Assembly (NCBI RefSeq): GCF_965208925.1
Contig: NZ_OZ242364.1
Coordinates: forward strand, 1,736,001 to 1,800,000
DNA: 64,000 nucleotides
DNA from: Poriferisodalis sp965208925
Lineage (GTDB): Bacteria > Actinomycetota > Acidimicrobiia > Acidimicrobiales > Poriferisodalaceae
Direction: 5' to 3'
Positions 27,489 through 36,724 of the stretch are shown in pieces. Position 1 is the stretch's first letter, and every line of letters starts with the position of its first letter. Below the pieces are notes generated by a model. That model did no database searches. It was not told the DNA's origin and saw only the letters and a program-made list of their open reading frames with translations. The position numbers and the translations under genes are program-made.

Positions 27489-30400
27489 GCGGCTGAGGGC
27501 ACCTCGTCAAGCGCTCGGGCGAGATCAGCGCCCTCGATGACACCTTCGGTTGCAGCGTCGCGGGTCAAGAACTGGAACACGATTCGCTCCACCGCCATGC
27601 CGGTGGCCTGCTGTGCGCACCAGGCGTAGGTGGCGCCTTGCAATCGGTAGTAGGCGGTTTTCTGCTCGACGGAATCGCTGTCAGCAATGGCGTCGGTCTT
27701 GAAATCGACGACCACCAGACGGCCTTCGGGTGTCTCGTACAGCAAGTCGATGAAGCCTTCGAGCACGAGTGCGTCGTTGAGTGGCGCAGTCACGAACACT
27801 TCTTGCCAGAAACGTCCGAGCGCAGCGTCTTTCACCGTGCGGCTCGTGAGCGCGGACTCCACCCGTCGCAACACCTCGCGCTCACGCCCGGAGGCGCCGT
27901 GGTCGCGTGCGCAGATGTTCGCAAGCGCTCGCAGCGCTTCGCGGCCATGCGTTGTTGGATCGGCAATATCGATGCTCTGCAGCACCGAATGCACGGCGCT
28001 GCCCAGCGCCGTGCCGTAGCGACCGTGGCGCATCGGCGGCGCCCCATTCGCCGTATCACCGTGCATGCCAGACGGGCTTCCTGCTGCGAGTCCGATGTCG
28101 GCGCTGCCGTCGTCCTTTGACAGCCCGGCTGCGTCGAGTGCTGAGGGGAAGGCGGACTCGTCGCTGTCGCCGCCGCGGGCGCCGACTGCCCCGACAGCGT
28201 GCTGCTTGGCGAGCGCAGAGGCACTGAGGTAGGCCGGTCTGCGGCTCGCGTGGACGGCTGCGGCGTGCCGTTGCAGCCATTCCTCGCGACTGCTGAAGAG
28301 ATCATCCGGCGCAGCATCGGCCGTGGCGACAGACGGCGTCGCTTCGCGATGATCCCCTGCAGCCAGGGGGCCGTCGTCGTGCGCATGGTCGGCGACTGGC
28401 GTGTCGGGTCGCGCCCCGGGCGGCCGGAAGTCCCGTGCACGCCACGTCTCGCCGCGCAGCGGCTGTGAGGAATCGGACGTAACGAGCCGGTTCGCGGCGA
28501 CGGCCAGCAGTTGGCCGCTCTCGAGATTGTGCTCGCCGCCCGTCGTGCGGGGCCGCGGCTTGCGGTGCACCGAGACGATCAGATGGTCGCGCGCACGGGT
28601 GCAGGCCACGTAGAGCAAGCGCAATCGCTCGTAGTGGAGAGCGACGATCTCGGCTTCGTTGCGCTCCCAGAAGTCGTGCGACTCCACGTCGCCGCGTACG
28701 CGGATCTCGGGCTGTGCGTCGTCGCTGCCGAAGATCACCTGCACACCGCCGCGCTTGCGGGGCTTGTCCTGCAGTCCGGCCACGATGACAATCGGGAATT
28801 CCAGACCTTTGGCGGCGTGAACTGTCATCACGCGCACGGCATCGTCATCGGATTCGGGCAGGATGGATTCGGTGATGCGTGAGTTCTCCGATGCCTGTCC
28901 CGTGGCCCAAGCCAGGAAGCCGCGCAGGCCGCCGTGCTGGCTGTCTGACCATGCCCGCGCTTGGTCGACGATGTAGCGAATCTGGCGCCAGGCATCGCGT
29001 GGCCGCGGCCGGGCGGCCACCTGCTCGTACAGGCGGCGCTCGCTCACCAGCGAATCAATCAGCTCGGCGGGTCCGAGAACTGTGTGTCGCAAGTGCAGTG
29101 AGCGCAAGTGCGCCAACGCCTCGGTGACCGGTGTTCTGGCACTCTCCGCGAGGTGAGGATCGGTGTAGTTCCACGAACCGTGACCCGAAACCCGGTGGAG
29201 GAAGAGGTCGTCGTCGCCACACCCATAAACCGGAGTGCGCAGTGCGGTCGCAACGGCGAGTGCATCAGTAGGGTCAGCCACTGCCCTCAGGCACATCATC
29301 AGATCGCGCACCATCTGGGTCCGCCACACGAACGACGCCGCTTCGAGCCGGTACGAGACGCCTGCTTCGGAGAGCGCATCTTCGAGTTGCGGCAGCCCTG
29401 TCCGCTTGGGAATCAGCACGGCGATGTCGCTGGGCTGTGCACAGCGCTCAGTGCCGGTGTCGGGATCGATGACGGTCCACTTCTCCTGAATGATCGTGGT
29501 GATGGCACCGGCCACGTCCTCGGACTCGGCCTCGCGAATGTCCTCGATGTGGGCCTCGGCTGGGTGTGCGGGGAGTCCCAGCACGGTTACCCGAGACGCG
29601 CCCGGCGCGCGAGTCTGCGGCGTGGACGGCTGCCGGCCCGCAGCCAACGCGCGGTAGGGAGGCTGAACGGCTGGCACCTCGCTGATGAGTTGCGAGAACA
29701 CATCGTTGATCCATGTGATGACTTCGGGCAGTGTGCGGAAGTTCGTCGTGAGCGAGACCACCGATCCGAGCTCTTGGCCGAGGCGCTGTTGCGCCTGCAT
29801 GTACAGAGCGATGTCGGCCCGCCGGAATCGGTAGATGGACTGCTTCGGATCGCCGACGAAGAAGAGTCGCTCAGGCTCCGCCGACGGTGCGTCGAGGCCG
29901 TCGGGGAATGCGATCAAGCACGCCAGTTCGATCTGGATCGGATCGGTGTCTTGGAACTCGTCGATCAGCAGGCGCTGGTATTGCTGCGACAGCGCGGTGC
30001 GGACGCGCAGCGCCGTGGGGCTGTCGCGCAGCAGCCACCGCGCCCGGGTCAGCAGATCATGAAACTCCAGGCCGCCTGCCAGGCGACGATGCATGGTGCC
30101 GTCGACGGTGAAAGAGCGCAGGCGTTCGCAGACCTGTGCCAATGCCTCGGTCACCACCGAGGACACCGATCCGGCGACGAGCAAGCGCAGTTCGTCAAAT
30201 GCATCCCTCACTTCGGAGACATCAGGCCAGTCGCGCTGGCGACCCTTGTTGCCCACCCTGGGGATACCTGCGGACAACAGCGCTCGCAGTCGCTCACGGC
30301 TATTGCGGGCATTCGCGAGGCGCTCCATGAGCATGCTGACGCGAGGGAATGAGGCGTAGAGCTTGCACTCGGCAGGGTTGGCGCACTCACGGCGGCGTTG

Positions 30401-31036
30401 CAGCAGGTCGGCTGCGGTGCTCTCGATTTCCGTGGTCTTGAGCGGCAGCATCGCTGCGGCATGAGCCGGCCACTCGAGCCGGTCAGAGTTGTCGTTGAGT
30501 GCTCGGGCGAGGTCTCGCAAGTGGTCGGTGCTCACGCCAACCGCGTCGAGCATGCCGATCGGCCAGCGCATCGACTCGTCAGACAGCAGCTCGGACAGGA
30601 ATGCCTCCCAGCGTTCGTCGAACGCCACGTCGGAAGCGATCTCGTCGAGCGTGTCGAACGACGGCGGCAACCCCGCCTCGATGGGATATTCGGCCAGGAT
30701 GCGGCGGGCGAATCCGTGCAGTGTCGACACTGCAGCACCGTCAAGTTCGCCGAGCGCAACCTGCACGAGCTCGCGCTCGCGCTCCGAGGCCGTTTGCAAC
30801 GCCTTGTTGAGTTCTGTGCGCACGCGGTTGCGGAGTTCTGCCGCCGCCTTCTCGGTGAACGTGATCGCAGCAATAGCCGGCATCGGCACCGGTTCGAAGC
30901 CGCCGATGCCGGTCACCATCGACACGATCCGTTCCACGAGCACTGTGGTCTTCCCGGTGCCTGCCCCCGCTTCGACGAACAGCAGCCGATCTGCCTCCGA
31001 CGCGATCAGATCGCGTTCAGCCTGGTCAGCCAGCAT
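27461..31036 (-). CDS. addA: UvrD-type helicase-nuclease, AddA-like
   Basis: The 1191-residue protein is a superfamily 1 helicase with a C-terminal PD-(D/E)XK nuclease. Walker A is at about residue 25-32 (VEAGAGTGKTTVL), motif Ia-like 'AAITFTEKAAAELRNRVR' follows, motif II 'LLIDEFQDTDPIQ' is near 360, and motif VI 'LLYVACTRARDHLIVS' near 800. The nuclease motif is 'LEGFIDLLYETPEG' then 'VVVDFKTDA' near residue 1110. It should process double-strand breaks with AddB for RecA loading. ATG 31036 shares its A with the addB stop (TGATG); a GTG immediately upstream is also possible. It overlaps the convergent amidase by 28 nt. Confidence 0.9.
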   Translation of the reverse strand: MLADQAERDLIASEADRLLFVEAGAGTGKTTVLVERIVSMVTGIGGFEPVPMPAIAAITFTEKAAAELRNRVRTELNKALQTASERERELVQVALGELDGAAVSTLHGFARRILAEYPIEAGLPPSFDTLDEIASDVAFDERWEAFLSELLSDESMRWPIGMLDAVGVSTDHLRDLARALNDNSDRLEWPAHAAAMLPLKTTEIESTAADLLQRRRECANPAECKLYASFPRVSMLMERLANARNSRERLRALLSAGIPRVGNKGRQRDWPDVSEVRDAFDELRLLVAGSVSSVVTEALAQVCERLRSFTVDGTMHRRLAGGLEFHDLLTRARWLLRDSPTALRVRTALSQQYQRLLIDEFQDTDPIQIELACLIAFPDGLDAPSAEPERLFFVGDPKQSIYRFRRADIALYMQAQQRLGQELGSVVSLTTNFRTLPEVITWINDVFSQLISEVPAVQPPYRALAAGRQPSTPQTRAPGASRVTVLGLPAHPAEAHIEDIREAESEDVAGAITTIIQEKWTVIDPDTGTERCAQPSDIAVLIPKRTGLPQLEDALSEAGVSYRLEAASFVWRTQMVRDLMMCLRAVADPTDALAVATALRTPVYGCGDDDLFLHRVSGHGSWNYTDPHLAESARTPVTEALAHLRSLHLRHTVLGPAELIDSLVSERRLYEQVAARPRPRDAWRQIRYIVDQARAWSDSQHGGLRGFLAWATGQASENSRITESILPESDDDAVRVMTVHAAKGLEFPIVIVAGLQDKPRKRGGVQVIFGSDDAQPEIRVRGDVESHDFWERNEAEIVALHYERLRLLYVACTRARDHLIVSVHRKPRPRTTGGEHNLESGQLLAVAANRLVTSDSSQPLRGETWRARDFRPPGARPDTPVADHAHDDGPLAAGDHREATPSVATADAAPDDLFSSREEWLQRHAAAVHASRRPAYLSASALAKQHAVGAVGARGGDSDESAFPSALDAAGLSKDDGSADIGLAAGSPSGMHGDTANGAPPMRHGRYGTALGSAVHSVLQSIDIADPTTHGREALRALANICARDHGASGREREVLRRVESALTSRTVKDAALGRFWQEVFVTAPLNDALVLEGFIDLLYETPEGRLVVVDFKTDAIADSDSVEQKTAYYRLQGATYAWCAQQATGMAVERIVFQFLTRDAATEGVIEGADLARALDEVPSAAQRARGGGW

Positions 31037-34000
31037 CACGCAACCTCTTCGATCGGGCCCTCGACTAGGTGGGCAAAACCGCTCAGTTCGGGAGCGAGGC
31101 GCTTTCGCTTCCACTGTCGCAGGACCTCGGCTGTGCCGATCCCGTCTGGATCGCAGTAAGGACATGGCGTGAAGCCAGCTCGATCGTCCCCCGCTCGCAC
31201 GTAGCCGACGAAGACGCCTGCGGCGATGCCGTCGGTGATCGAGCGCACGACGTCTGTGAATCGCGCGAAATAGGCGTCGTCCATGTTGCGAGTGACCCAA
31301 GTCCAATCGGCGCGCGCCGAGACAAACCAGTACGCAGCTTGCGCGACTGCATCGACCACCCGGAAACCGGGCGCGAAGTGATGCGCCGCTGCGAGCGCGT
31401 ACACCCCGAGTTGCAGCTTCGTGCCACGCAGGGTGGGGTCGTCAGGTCGGCGGGCCCGTTCGGACGGTCTGCGAATGCCCAAGTAGGGAAATGCCGAACC
31501 GGACTTGTAGTCGATCACCACCAGTCGCCCACCGTTGGCCGACGAGTGGTCCTCGTCCGGGCCGCCGAGTCGCTCCACTCGGTCGATCGCTCCTCGGAGG
31601 AGCAGCTGACGACCTGGTTCTGCCTCGAACGGCACGACCGCGGCCTCGACATCGCCATCGGTCATCGGGACCAAGCCGAAGCGGTGCTCGGAAGCGACGA
31701 CTTTGCCCGGCGCGGCGGCATGACGGTCTGTGAGCCGCTGCTCGTCGCGCTCGAGCACTTCGACGAGATCGGCCAGCAGGGTCTCTCGGTCGAAGCTCCA
31801 CAGCAACGGGTAGCCCGTGGTGCCGACGGCCTCAAGCTGTGCCGCCTTGGCTTCTCCGATCTGACGCAAGCGGTCACGATCACCCTGGCTGTAGCTGCGG
31901 CCGATGCCGGGGAGTTCGCTCACCGTGCGAGCCTCTTCGATCAGCTCTCGCAGCAACGCATCAAGGGATTCGTGGATGAGCTGACCACGATCGATGGGGC
32001 TGAGGCGCACGATCGACTCGGGTTCGACGACTTCGTCAATACCGAGCAGGTACGAGAACAGGTACTTGCGGGGGCAGGCAGCCCATGCCTCGAGACGACT
32101 CGCCGACAGGACCTCGGCGAGACTGTCGTGGGCTTCGACGACCTGGCTGAGATTGCCGTCGAAACGGGTGAAGCGGCCGCTTCGACGTCCTCGCCACAGC
32201 GCGATGCCACGTGCGAAGGCGGGTTCGGCGGTGTCGGAGAACAGCCAGTGCCGGTTCAGTTCACCGCGTCGCTGAGCGGTGAGGTGCAGCGCCTTGCTCT
32301 CGTACTCGGCGTCGCTGGCCGGGAAGCGCGCACCCAACAGCCCGCTGGTGAACGAATGGCTGACCCGCAGGCCGGGCACCGTTCCCGATGCCGCCGCAGC
32401 TGTCAGATTGCTCGCGTCGAGGAAACCCCCGGCGAAATCGTCACTGGGATGCGATGCCTCCGCTGCGAGACGCTGTGCTGTGGGCAACAGCCAGCGGGAG
32501 GGAACATTCTCGGCGTTGCGACGCAGGTCGCCGCGCGGAACTGTGATCGTGCTGCCCTCCGGGCAGCACGCCAATGCAGTCAGCAGGTCACGATGCTGGA
32601 CGTCGGTGCGCTCGGAGCGGCTGGTCAGTGCGCCCTGGTGGCGGTCTGCGTCTCCGATGAGGCTGTCGGGGTGCTGGCGGGAGGGGTAGATGCCCTCGGC
32701 CAGGCCGAGCATGTACAGCCGCTGCCGCGGCACGCGGGCATGGCCGCTGAAGCTGCCGACGAAAACGCCAGCACCGACGACGCCCTTGCGGCCGTGCGGC
32801 GCAGCCAGTTGAGCCTGCAACGTCCGCAGCATGAGGGAGGCATCCGCCGCGGACTCAATCTCGCCGAGCGAGCTCAGGCCTTCGAGCAGGGTGTCGATGC
32901 GCTGGGCGGCTGAGCGTTCTGTGCTCCACTGCGTGTCGGCCGTGCCAGCAGATGCGCAATCGTCAGAATCGGGTGGGTGGCCGCTGCGCGTCGGTTCGAG
33001 ACCCGGAGTCCAGTCGTCGTCGGTGGTGCGTCCTAGGTAGTACCTCACTTGCGCGCGCAGCCACGCCGACAGTGCGTCCCACGTGCGCGCCGCCGCCGTT
33101 GCGCCAAGGCGCGAGGACAATTCGGAGACGAACACGGCAAGGTCGCTGCAGCGTCGACGGTCGGCTCGAAGACGGGCGAGTCGAGCCTCACTGGCCTCTG
33201 GGTCCGCTTCCTCCGCGTTGATCTGCGCATCGAGCGATTGCGCGAACCGGCCAAGCCGAGTTGACGCATCGAGCTCTGGCGAGCCCGCGCCGCCAGCAGT
33301 CACCCAGTCACCGGTCTCGACCACCTTGGCCGCGCGGGCCAAGCGTTCCCACGCCGCAGCGGGTGCGGGTGCACGCGCTCGTGTGCCGTCGGCAGTTTCG
33401 AACGACACCCATACGGGCACCTCTGCTAGCAGGGCCATCACGTCAACACGCCGCATCCGCTGATCGACGACGAGTCGCATCAGGCTGAGGACGAATCGCC
33501 CCACGAGTGACTCGGCGAGCGTTCTGGCAGCATCGCCGTTCCAAGCGATGCCGACGGCGTCGAGTTGCTCAGTGAGTGCGCGCGCGTAGGGCTCGCGCGC
33601 CGGAATGAGGACGGCAATGTCGCTGGCCGCCACTCCAGCGTCAAGATCCTCGAGCAGGGCGCGCACGACGGCGCGCACTTCGTCGTCGGGATCGGTCACG
33701 CTGATGACTGCATCTGCCGTGGCTTCATCGCCCTCGATGTCGGCGAAGAGATCATCGGCGAATTCGACGGATTCGCCTGCGCCGCTCGCTGGCGCGTCCG
33801 CCACCTCTGGGCGTCGAGGCCTGCTCAGGGCCGTGCACGTCTCGTGCGCGGGGCGATCTGCGTCGCGATTCCCTGTGACGCCGAGATGCACGACGGTCTC
33901 GTGCGCGGCAGCCAGCTCGCGCACCAAGCGCACTTCGACTGGCGCCAAGGTGCGCGGCAAGTGCAATGCCGTGCGGCCAAGCCGAGTGTTGAGACGTGCC

Positions 34001-34593
34001 GTCGCCTCTTCGTCGAGATGCCGCAGATGGTCGGCTGCCCGTTCCATGAGAGCGCTGGCGTCGTAGTAGCGCTGACGTTGCAGGCGCCTCCAAACGCGAT
34101 CGGCGATGGCGACCACCTCGCACGTCCGTGCGACTTCGGACCCGGCAAGCCGTCGTCTCTGATCGTTGCGGAGCATCCGGAGCTCTGCGTACGCACGCGC
34201 CAGAGATGCTTCCGTGGATGAATGATCGGCGACTGCAGCGAACAGGCCGGGATCATCGGCCAACTCCTGCCGGATCGCGGCAGCGACGACCAGATCGTTC
34301 ACCGGTCGGAGTTCCTGGTTACGCAGGTTGACGGACATCAGTTCGTCGGCCAGGTCCCGCAGGGTCCAGAAGCTCACGGCGATGAGCCCCCGCTGGGTCT
34401 CCGAGGCTTCTTGACGCTTCGCACGTCGCTTCACAAGCTCGCGGCGAAGCGCCACCCCCTCGTAGTTGTTGTGCACCAACACGGTGACGGGCGCAAAGGG
34501 ATCATCGGCCTTGGCATCACGGACGAAGGCCTCAAGTTCGTCACAGGCCGGTGCGCCGAAGCCGACGAGCCGGAACCAGAGATGCTGCACCAC
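31036..34593 (-). CDS. addB: PD-(D/E)XK nuclease family protein, AddB-like subunit
   Basis: The 1185-residue protein is the likely partner of the AddA-like helicase-nuclease. The N terminus ('PVTVLVHNNYEGVALRREL') is where B. subtilis AddB has Walker A, but GxGKT is missing, so it is probably an inactive helicase fold as in RecC. The C-terminal nuclease has 'LLLRGAIDRVERLGG' and 'LVVIDYKSGSAFPYLG' near residue 1028. Fe-S-type cysteines are Cys about 839 (WAACPRKYLFSYL) and the CPYC pair near 1143-1146; the usual fourth Cys after that pair is not seen. The start is a double GTG (34593 or 34590). Confidence 0.82.
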   Translation of the reverse strand: MVQHLWFRLVGFGAPACDELEAFVRDAKADDPFAPVTVLVHNNYEGVALRRELVKRRAKRQEASETQRGLIAVSFWTLRDLADELMSVNLRNQELRPVNDLVVAAAIRQELADDPGLFAAVADHSSTEASLARAYAELRMLRNDQRRRLAGSEVARTCEVVAIADRVWRRLQRQRYYDASALMERAADHLRHLDEEATARLNTRLGRTALHLPRTLAPVEVRLVRELAAAHETVVHLGVTGNRDADRPAHETCTALSRPRRPEVADAPASGAGESVEFADDLFADIEGDEATADAVISVTDPDDEVRAVVRALLEDLDAGVAASDIAVLIPAREPYARALTEQLDAVGIAWNGDAARTLAESLVGRFVLSLMRLVVDQRMRRVDVMALLAEVPVWVSFETADGTRARAPAPAAAWERLARAAKVVETGDWVTAGGAGSPELDASTRLGRFAQSLDAQINAEEADPEASEARLARLRADRRRCSDLAVFVSELSSRLGATAAARTWDALSAWLRAQVRYYLGRTTDDDWTPGLEPTRSGHPPDSDDCASAGTADTQWSTERSAAQRIDTLLEGLSSLGEIESAADASLMLRTLQAQLAAPHGRKGVVGAGVFVGSFSGHARVPRQRLYMLGLAEGIYPSRQHPDSLIGDADRHQGALTSRSERTDVQHRDLLTALACCPEGSTITVPRGDLRRNAENVPSRWLLPTAQRLAAEASHPSDDFAGGFLDASNLTAAAASGTVPGLRVSHSFTSGLLGARFPASDAEYESKALHLTAQRRGELNRHWLFSDTAEPAFARGIALWRGRRSGRFTRFDGNLSQVVEAHDSLAEVLSASRLEAWAACPRKYLFSYLLGIDEVVEPESIVRLSPIDRGQLIHESLDALLRELIEEARTVSELPGIGRSYSQGDRDRLRQIGEAKAAQLEAVGTTGYPLLWSFDRETLLADLVEVLERDEQRLTDRHAAAPGKVVASEHRFGLVPMTDGDVEAAVVPFEAEPGRQLLLRGAIDRVERLGGPDEDHSSANGGRLVVIDYKSGSAFPYLGIRRPSERARRPDDPTLRGTKLQLGVYALAAAHHFAPGFRVVDAVAQAAYWFVSARADWTWVTRNMDDAYFARFTDVVRSITDGIAAGVFVGYVRAGDDRAGFTPCPYCDPDGIGTAEVLRQWKRKRLAPELSGFAHLVEGPIEEVA

Positions 34594-34597
34594 AGCG

Positions 34598-34603
34598 AAC
34601 TTA
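34598..34603 (-). promoter_or_regulatory. Leaderless-type -10 element (TAAGTT) for addB
   Basis: On the minus strand TAAGTT ends 4 nt before GTG 34593 and 7 nt before GTG 34590. If the transcript is leaderless, the second GTG is the better start. Confidence 0.35.
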
Positions 34604-34695
34604 CGTCAGGGGTGTGACGGCCATGATGTTGGGGCCCGCGGACGCCGAGCGTTCTCATCAGTCGGCGCACGGGAGTCTTGTGCCATTGCGCGGCG

Positions 34696-34741
34696 GATCC
34701 CCCGGCCCTGACGGCGGGTTGCTGTCGGGTGCCGGGGGATC
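34696..34741. terminator. Perfect 11-bp inverted repeat
   Basis: GATCCCCCGGC (34696-34706) and GCCGGGGGATC (34731-34741) flank a 24-nt loop. The element lies 85 nt after the stop of the secreted-protein gene and about 100 nt before addB, both on the minus strand. It is best read as the terminator between them. The rest of 34594-34825 holds nothing recognisable. Confidence 0.45.
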
Positions 34742-34825
34742 GCCCTGTGTACTGCCCCTTGGTGCGGTGCGGTGATGGGAGGGGGTCACCTGCCGTCTGG
34801 GCGGGGCAGCTGTGGCTCTACGAGA

Positions 34826-35449
34826 TCAGCTGGCACCTCCTTCGTTGCCTTCGGCGTGGCCGCCTGCTCGCTCGGCGCCCTCGCCGCCGCCGGTGCCGCT
34901 CTCGCCGGCTTCGGCGTTGCCGACCTCGGCGTGGGGGCTCCAGGTGGCGAACGGCGCCTGGGTAGCGGGCAGCCTGATGGTGATGGTCTGACCGGGTGCC
35001 AGGTTGGTCGGCGTGGTGGGGCCGAGCTCGGTGCCGTTGGAGAGGTGGATCTCCACCCGGGCTCGGGTCAGCACGCTGTTGGTGGTGTTGGTCACCGTGC
35101 CGTTGAACGTGTTCGTGGCGGGGTCGTAGGCCAGCCTGAGCCGTGCGCCGTTGCGGGTCACGTCGTAGGTCTGGTCGGGAGTGAGCGCCGCTGCGGTGTC
35201 GCCCCCGCCTTCGCCGCCGGCCTCGGTCACCTCGCCGCCGCGCTCGCCGCCGGACTCGCCACCGTTCTCGCCACCGTTCTCGCCGCCGCCTCGGTCGCCG
35301 ATCACCTGGCCCGCCGGCCGCTCGGCGTTCTCGGGTCCGTCCCCGGCGCCTGCGCCCACGGCGAACCCGCCCAGCGCGGCCGCCGACAGCGTGACTCCGG
35401 CCAGTGCTCCGGCAAGCCACTTCTTTGCTCTTGAATTCGTGAACCCCAT
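34826..35449 (-). CDS. Secreted/anchored protein with FxLYD-like beta domain and Gly-Glu repeats
   Basis: The 207-residue protein has a basic N terminus and a hydrophobic segment ('KKWLAGALAGVTLSAAALGG') that could be a Sec signal or an anchor. It is followed by a Gly/Glu repeat (GGENGGENGGESGGERGGE) and then a beta-rich domain with 'YDPATNTFNGTVTNTTNSVL', 'ARVEIHLSNGTELGPTTPTN' and 'LAPGQTITIRLPA', the pattern of FxLYD/DUF-type extracytoplasmic domains. The tail is again Gly/Glu-rich. AAAGGAG lies 6 nt before ATG 35449. The function is unknown. Confidence 0.75.
   Translation of the reverse strand: MGFTNSRAKKWLAGALAGVTLSAAALGGFAVGAGAGDGPENAERPAGQVIGDRGGGENGGENGGESGGERGGEVTEAGGEGGGDTAAALTPDQTYDVTRNGARLRLAYDPATNTFNGTVTNTTNSVLTRARVEIHLSNGTELGPTTPTNLAPGQTITIRLPATQAPFATWSPHAEVGNAEAGESGTGGGEGAERAGGHAEGNEGGAS
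35231..35290 (-). repeat. Five 12-nt tandem repeats in the secreted-protein gene
   Basis: Five units of the form CTCGCCrCCGnn (top strand) encode GGE(N/S/R) blocks. Two adjacent units are identical. Such simple repeats are prone to slippage, so repeat number may vary between strains. Confidence 0.75.
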
Positions 35450-35667
35450 GTCATTCTCCTTTCGTGAGGTTCTGACTTGGGGAGCAACGTAAGAACCGAA
35501 TGTGACCCAAATGTGGCGACGCGAAGCGGGCCGTGAACCGGGTCGGAGAAGCGCCGCGATGTCCTGTACGGGCTCCTTCGAATGCCGGCGACGTCGTGGC
35601 CGCGCCAGCAGGCGTCGTCGCTCAGAGTTGACGAGAAGTCAGCGGTGCGATCGGGCGGCTGAGCGGC

Positions 35668-36597
35668 TCAGGTACCGGCCAGCCGCGCCACGACCGGCGC
35701 CATCGCATCGACTTCGGGGTCGTGAACGATGATGTAGCTGGCGCCGTAGGTCTCACGGTGATGGTGCAACTGCTCGCAGATGTCATCCACCGTGCCGGCA
35801 AGCACCAGCGGCACCTCCCGAGCCTCTTCGAGCGTCAGCCCGAAACCGGGGGCGAACGCCTCGAGGACGCTGTCGGCATCGTCGGACACCAGTGCCATGA
35901 ATGTGTTCAGCTGGATCTCGATCTCTGCGAACCGTTCACCAGCGGCATCGGCGATCCACTGACGCCGCTCTGCGAACTTTGCCGCGACCGAACTGCGCGC
36001 CGCATCCGGTCCCACGGTGCCCGATCGCAGATTCGGGTTCAGGCTGATGATGTCAGCCAAGCGTGCTGCCTCGGTCAGCACACGCTTGCCACCGCCGCCG
36101 ATGATGACCGGCGGTCCGCCTGGCGTATGCGGCAGCGGCCGCCCGACCATGCCGGAGATCTGGTAGTGCTCGCCGTCGTAGTCGAGCGGTTCGCCGCGCC
36201 AGAGCCCCTTGATGACCTCCAGCGCCTCGATCATGCGGTCGATGCGCACGCCGGGCCGATCCAGCGGTATGCCCGCCTGTTCGTAGTCTTCGGTCAGCCA
36301 GCCGGCGCCGATGCCGAACTCGGTCCGGCCCTCCGCCAGCAGGTCAAGCGTGGCGAAATCCTTGGCCAGCACCGCGGGGTGCCGGTAATCGGCCGCATAC
36401 ACCAGCGTCCCGACCCGCAGCGTCGTCGTGATCTCCGCAGCAACAGCAGGATGCACGATCGGCGACCAGCTGTCCCAGAAGTGGTCGTGGCAGAACAGGG
36501 ATGAGTAGCCCAAGCCCTCGACCTTGCGCGCCATCTCGCGGAACGCCGCAGGGCTCTCCGGCTTGCCGTACTGGACGCCGAATCTGAAGGGATGCAC
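35668..36597 (-). CDS. LLM-class F420-dependent oxidoreductase (MSMEG_2516-like)
   Basis: The 309-residue luciferase-like protein has 'FRFGVQYGKPESPAAFREMA', 'GYSSLFCHDHFWDSWSPIVH', 'LRVGTLVYAADYRHPAVLAK' and 'EFGIGAGWLTEDYEQAGIPL', which from memory fits the TIGR03621 group. It is the fourth LLM protein in the window. It starts with GTG 36597; a TAGCCT hexamer ends 6 nt upstream. It lies 127 nt downstream of the TRAP transporter binding protein on the same strand, but with its own promoter signal. Confidence 0.86.
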   Translation of the reverse strand: MHPFRFGVQYGKPESPAAFREMARKVEGLGYSSLFCHDHFWDSWSPIVHPAVAAEITTTLRVGTLVYAADYRHPAVLAKDFATLDLLAEGRTEFGIGAGWLTEDYEQAGIPLDRPGVRIDRMIEALEVIKGLWRGEPLDYDGEHYQISGMVGRPLPHTPGGPPVIIGGGGKRVLTEAARLADIISLNPNLRSGTVGPDAARSSVAAKFAERRQWIADAAGERFAEIEIQLNTFMALVSDDADSVLEAFAPGFGLTLEEAREVPLVLAGTVDDICEQLHHHRETYGASYIIVHDPEVDAMAPVVARLAGT

Positions 36598-36603
36598 AGC
36601 GGC

Positions 36604-36609
36604 AGGCTA
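36604..36609 (-). promoter_or_regulatory. Leaderless-type -10 element (TAGCCT)
   Basis: On the minus strand TAGCCT ends 6 nt before GTG 36597, with no Shine-Dalgarno sequence. It is the same arrangement as at 5174, 25013 and 40513. Confidence 0.4.
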
Positions 36610-36724
36610 GGTGGAGCCGATCCGCTCCCGACGAAGGCAGCGCGTCACAGGCGCGACACCACGGCGCCGGTTGCCGGCTATGGGTGCCAGGTCCTGACGC
36701 CGGCCATCAGCGCCAGTCCTGGGA

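Noticed and set aside
31069..32913. A 614-codon plus-strand open frame inside the addB gene
   Set aside because: Antisense shadow without family features. The minus-strand gene has a PD-(D/E)XK nuclease motif and conserved cysteines.
35231..35290. Possible CRISPR or VNTR locus
   Set aside because: Five 12-nt units lie inside a coding frame and encode Gly/Glu repeats. No spacers are present.
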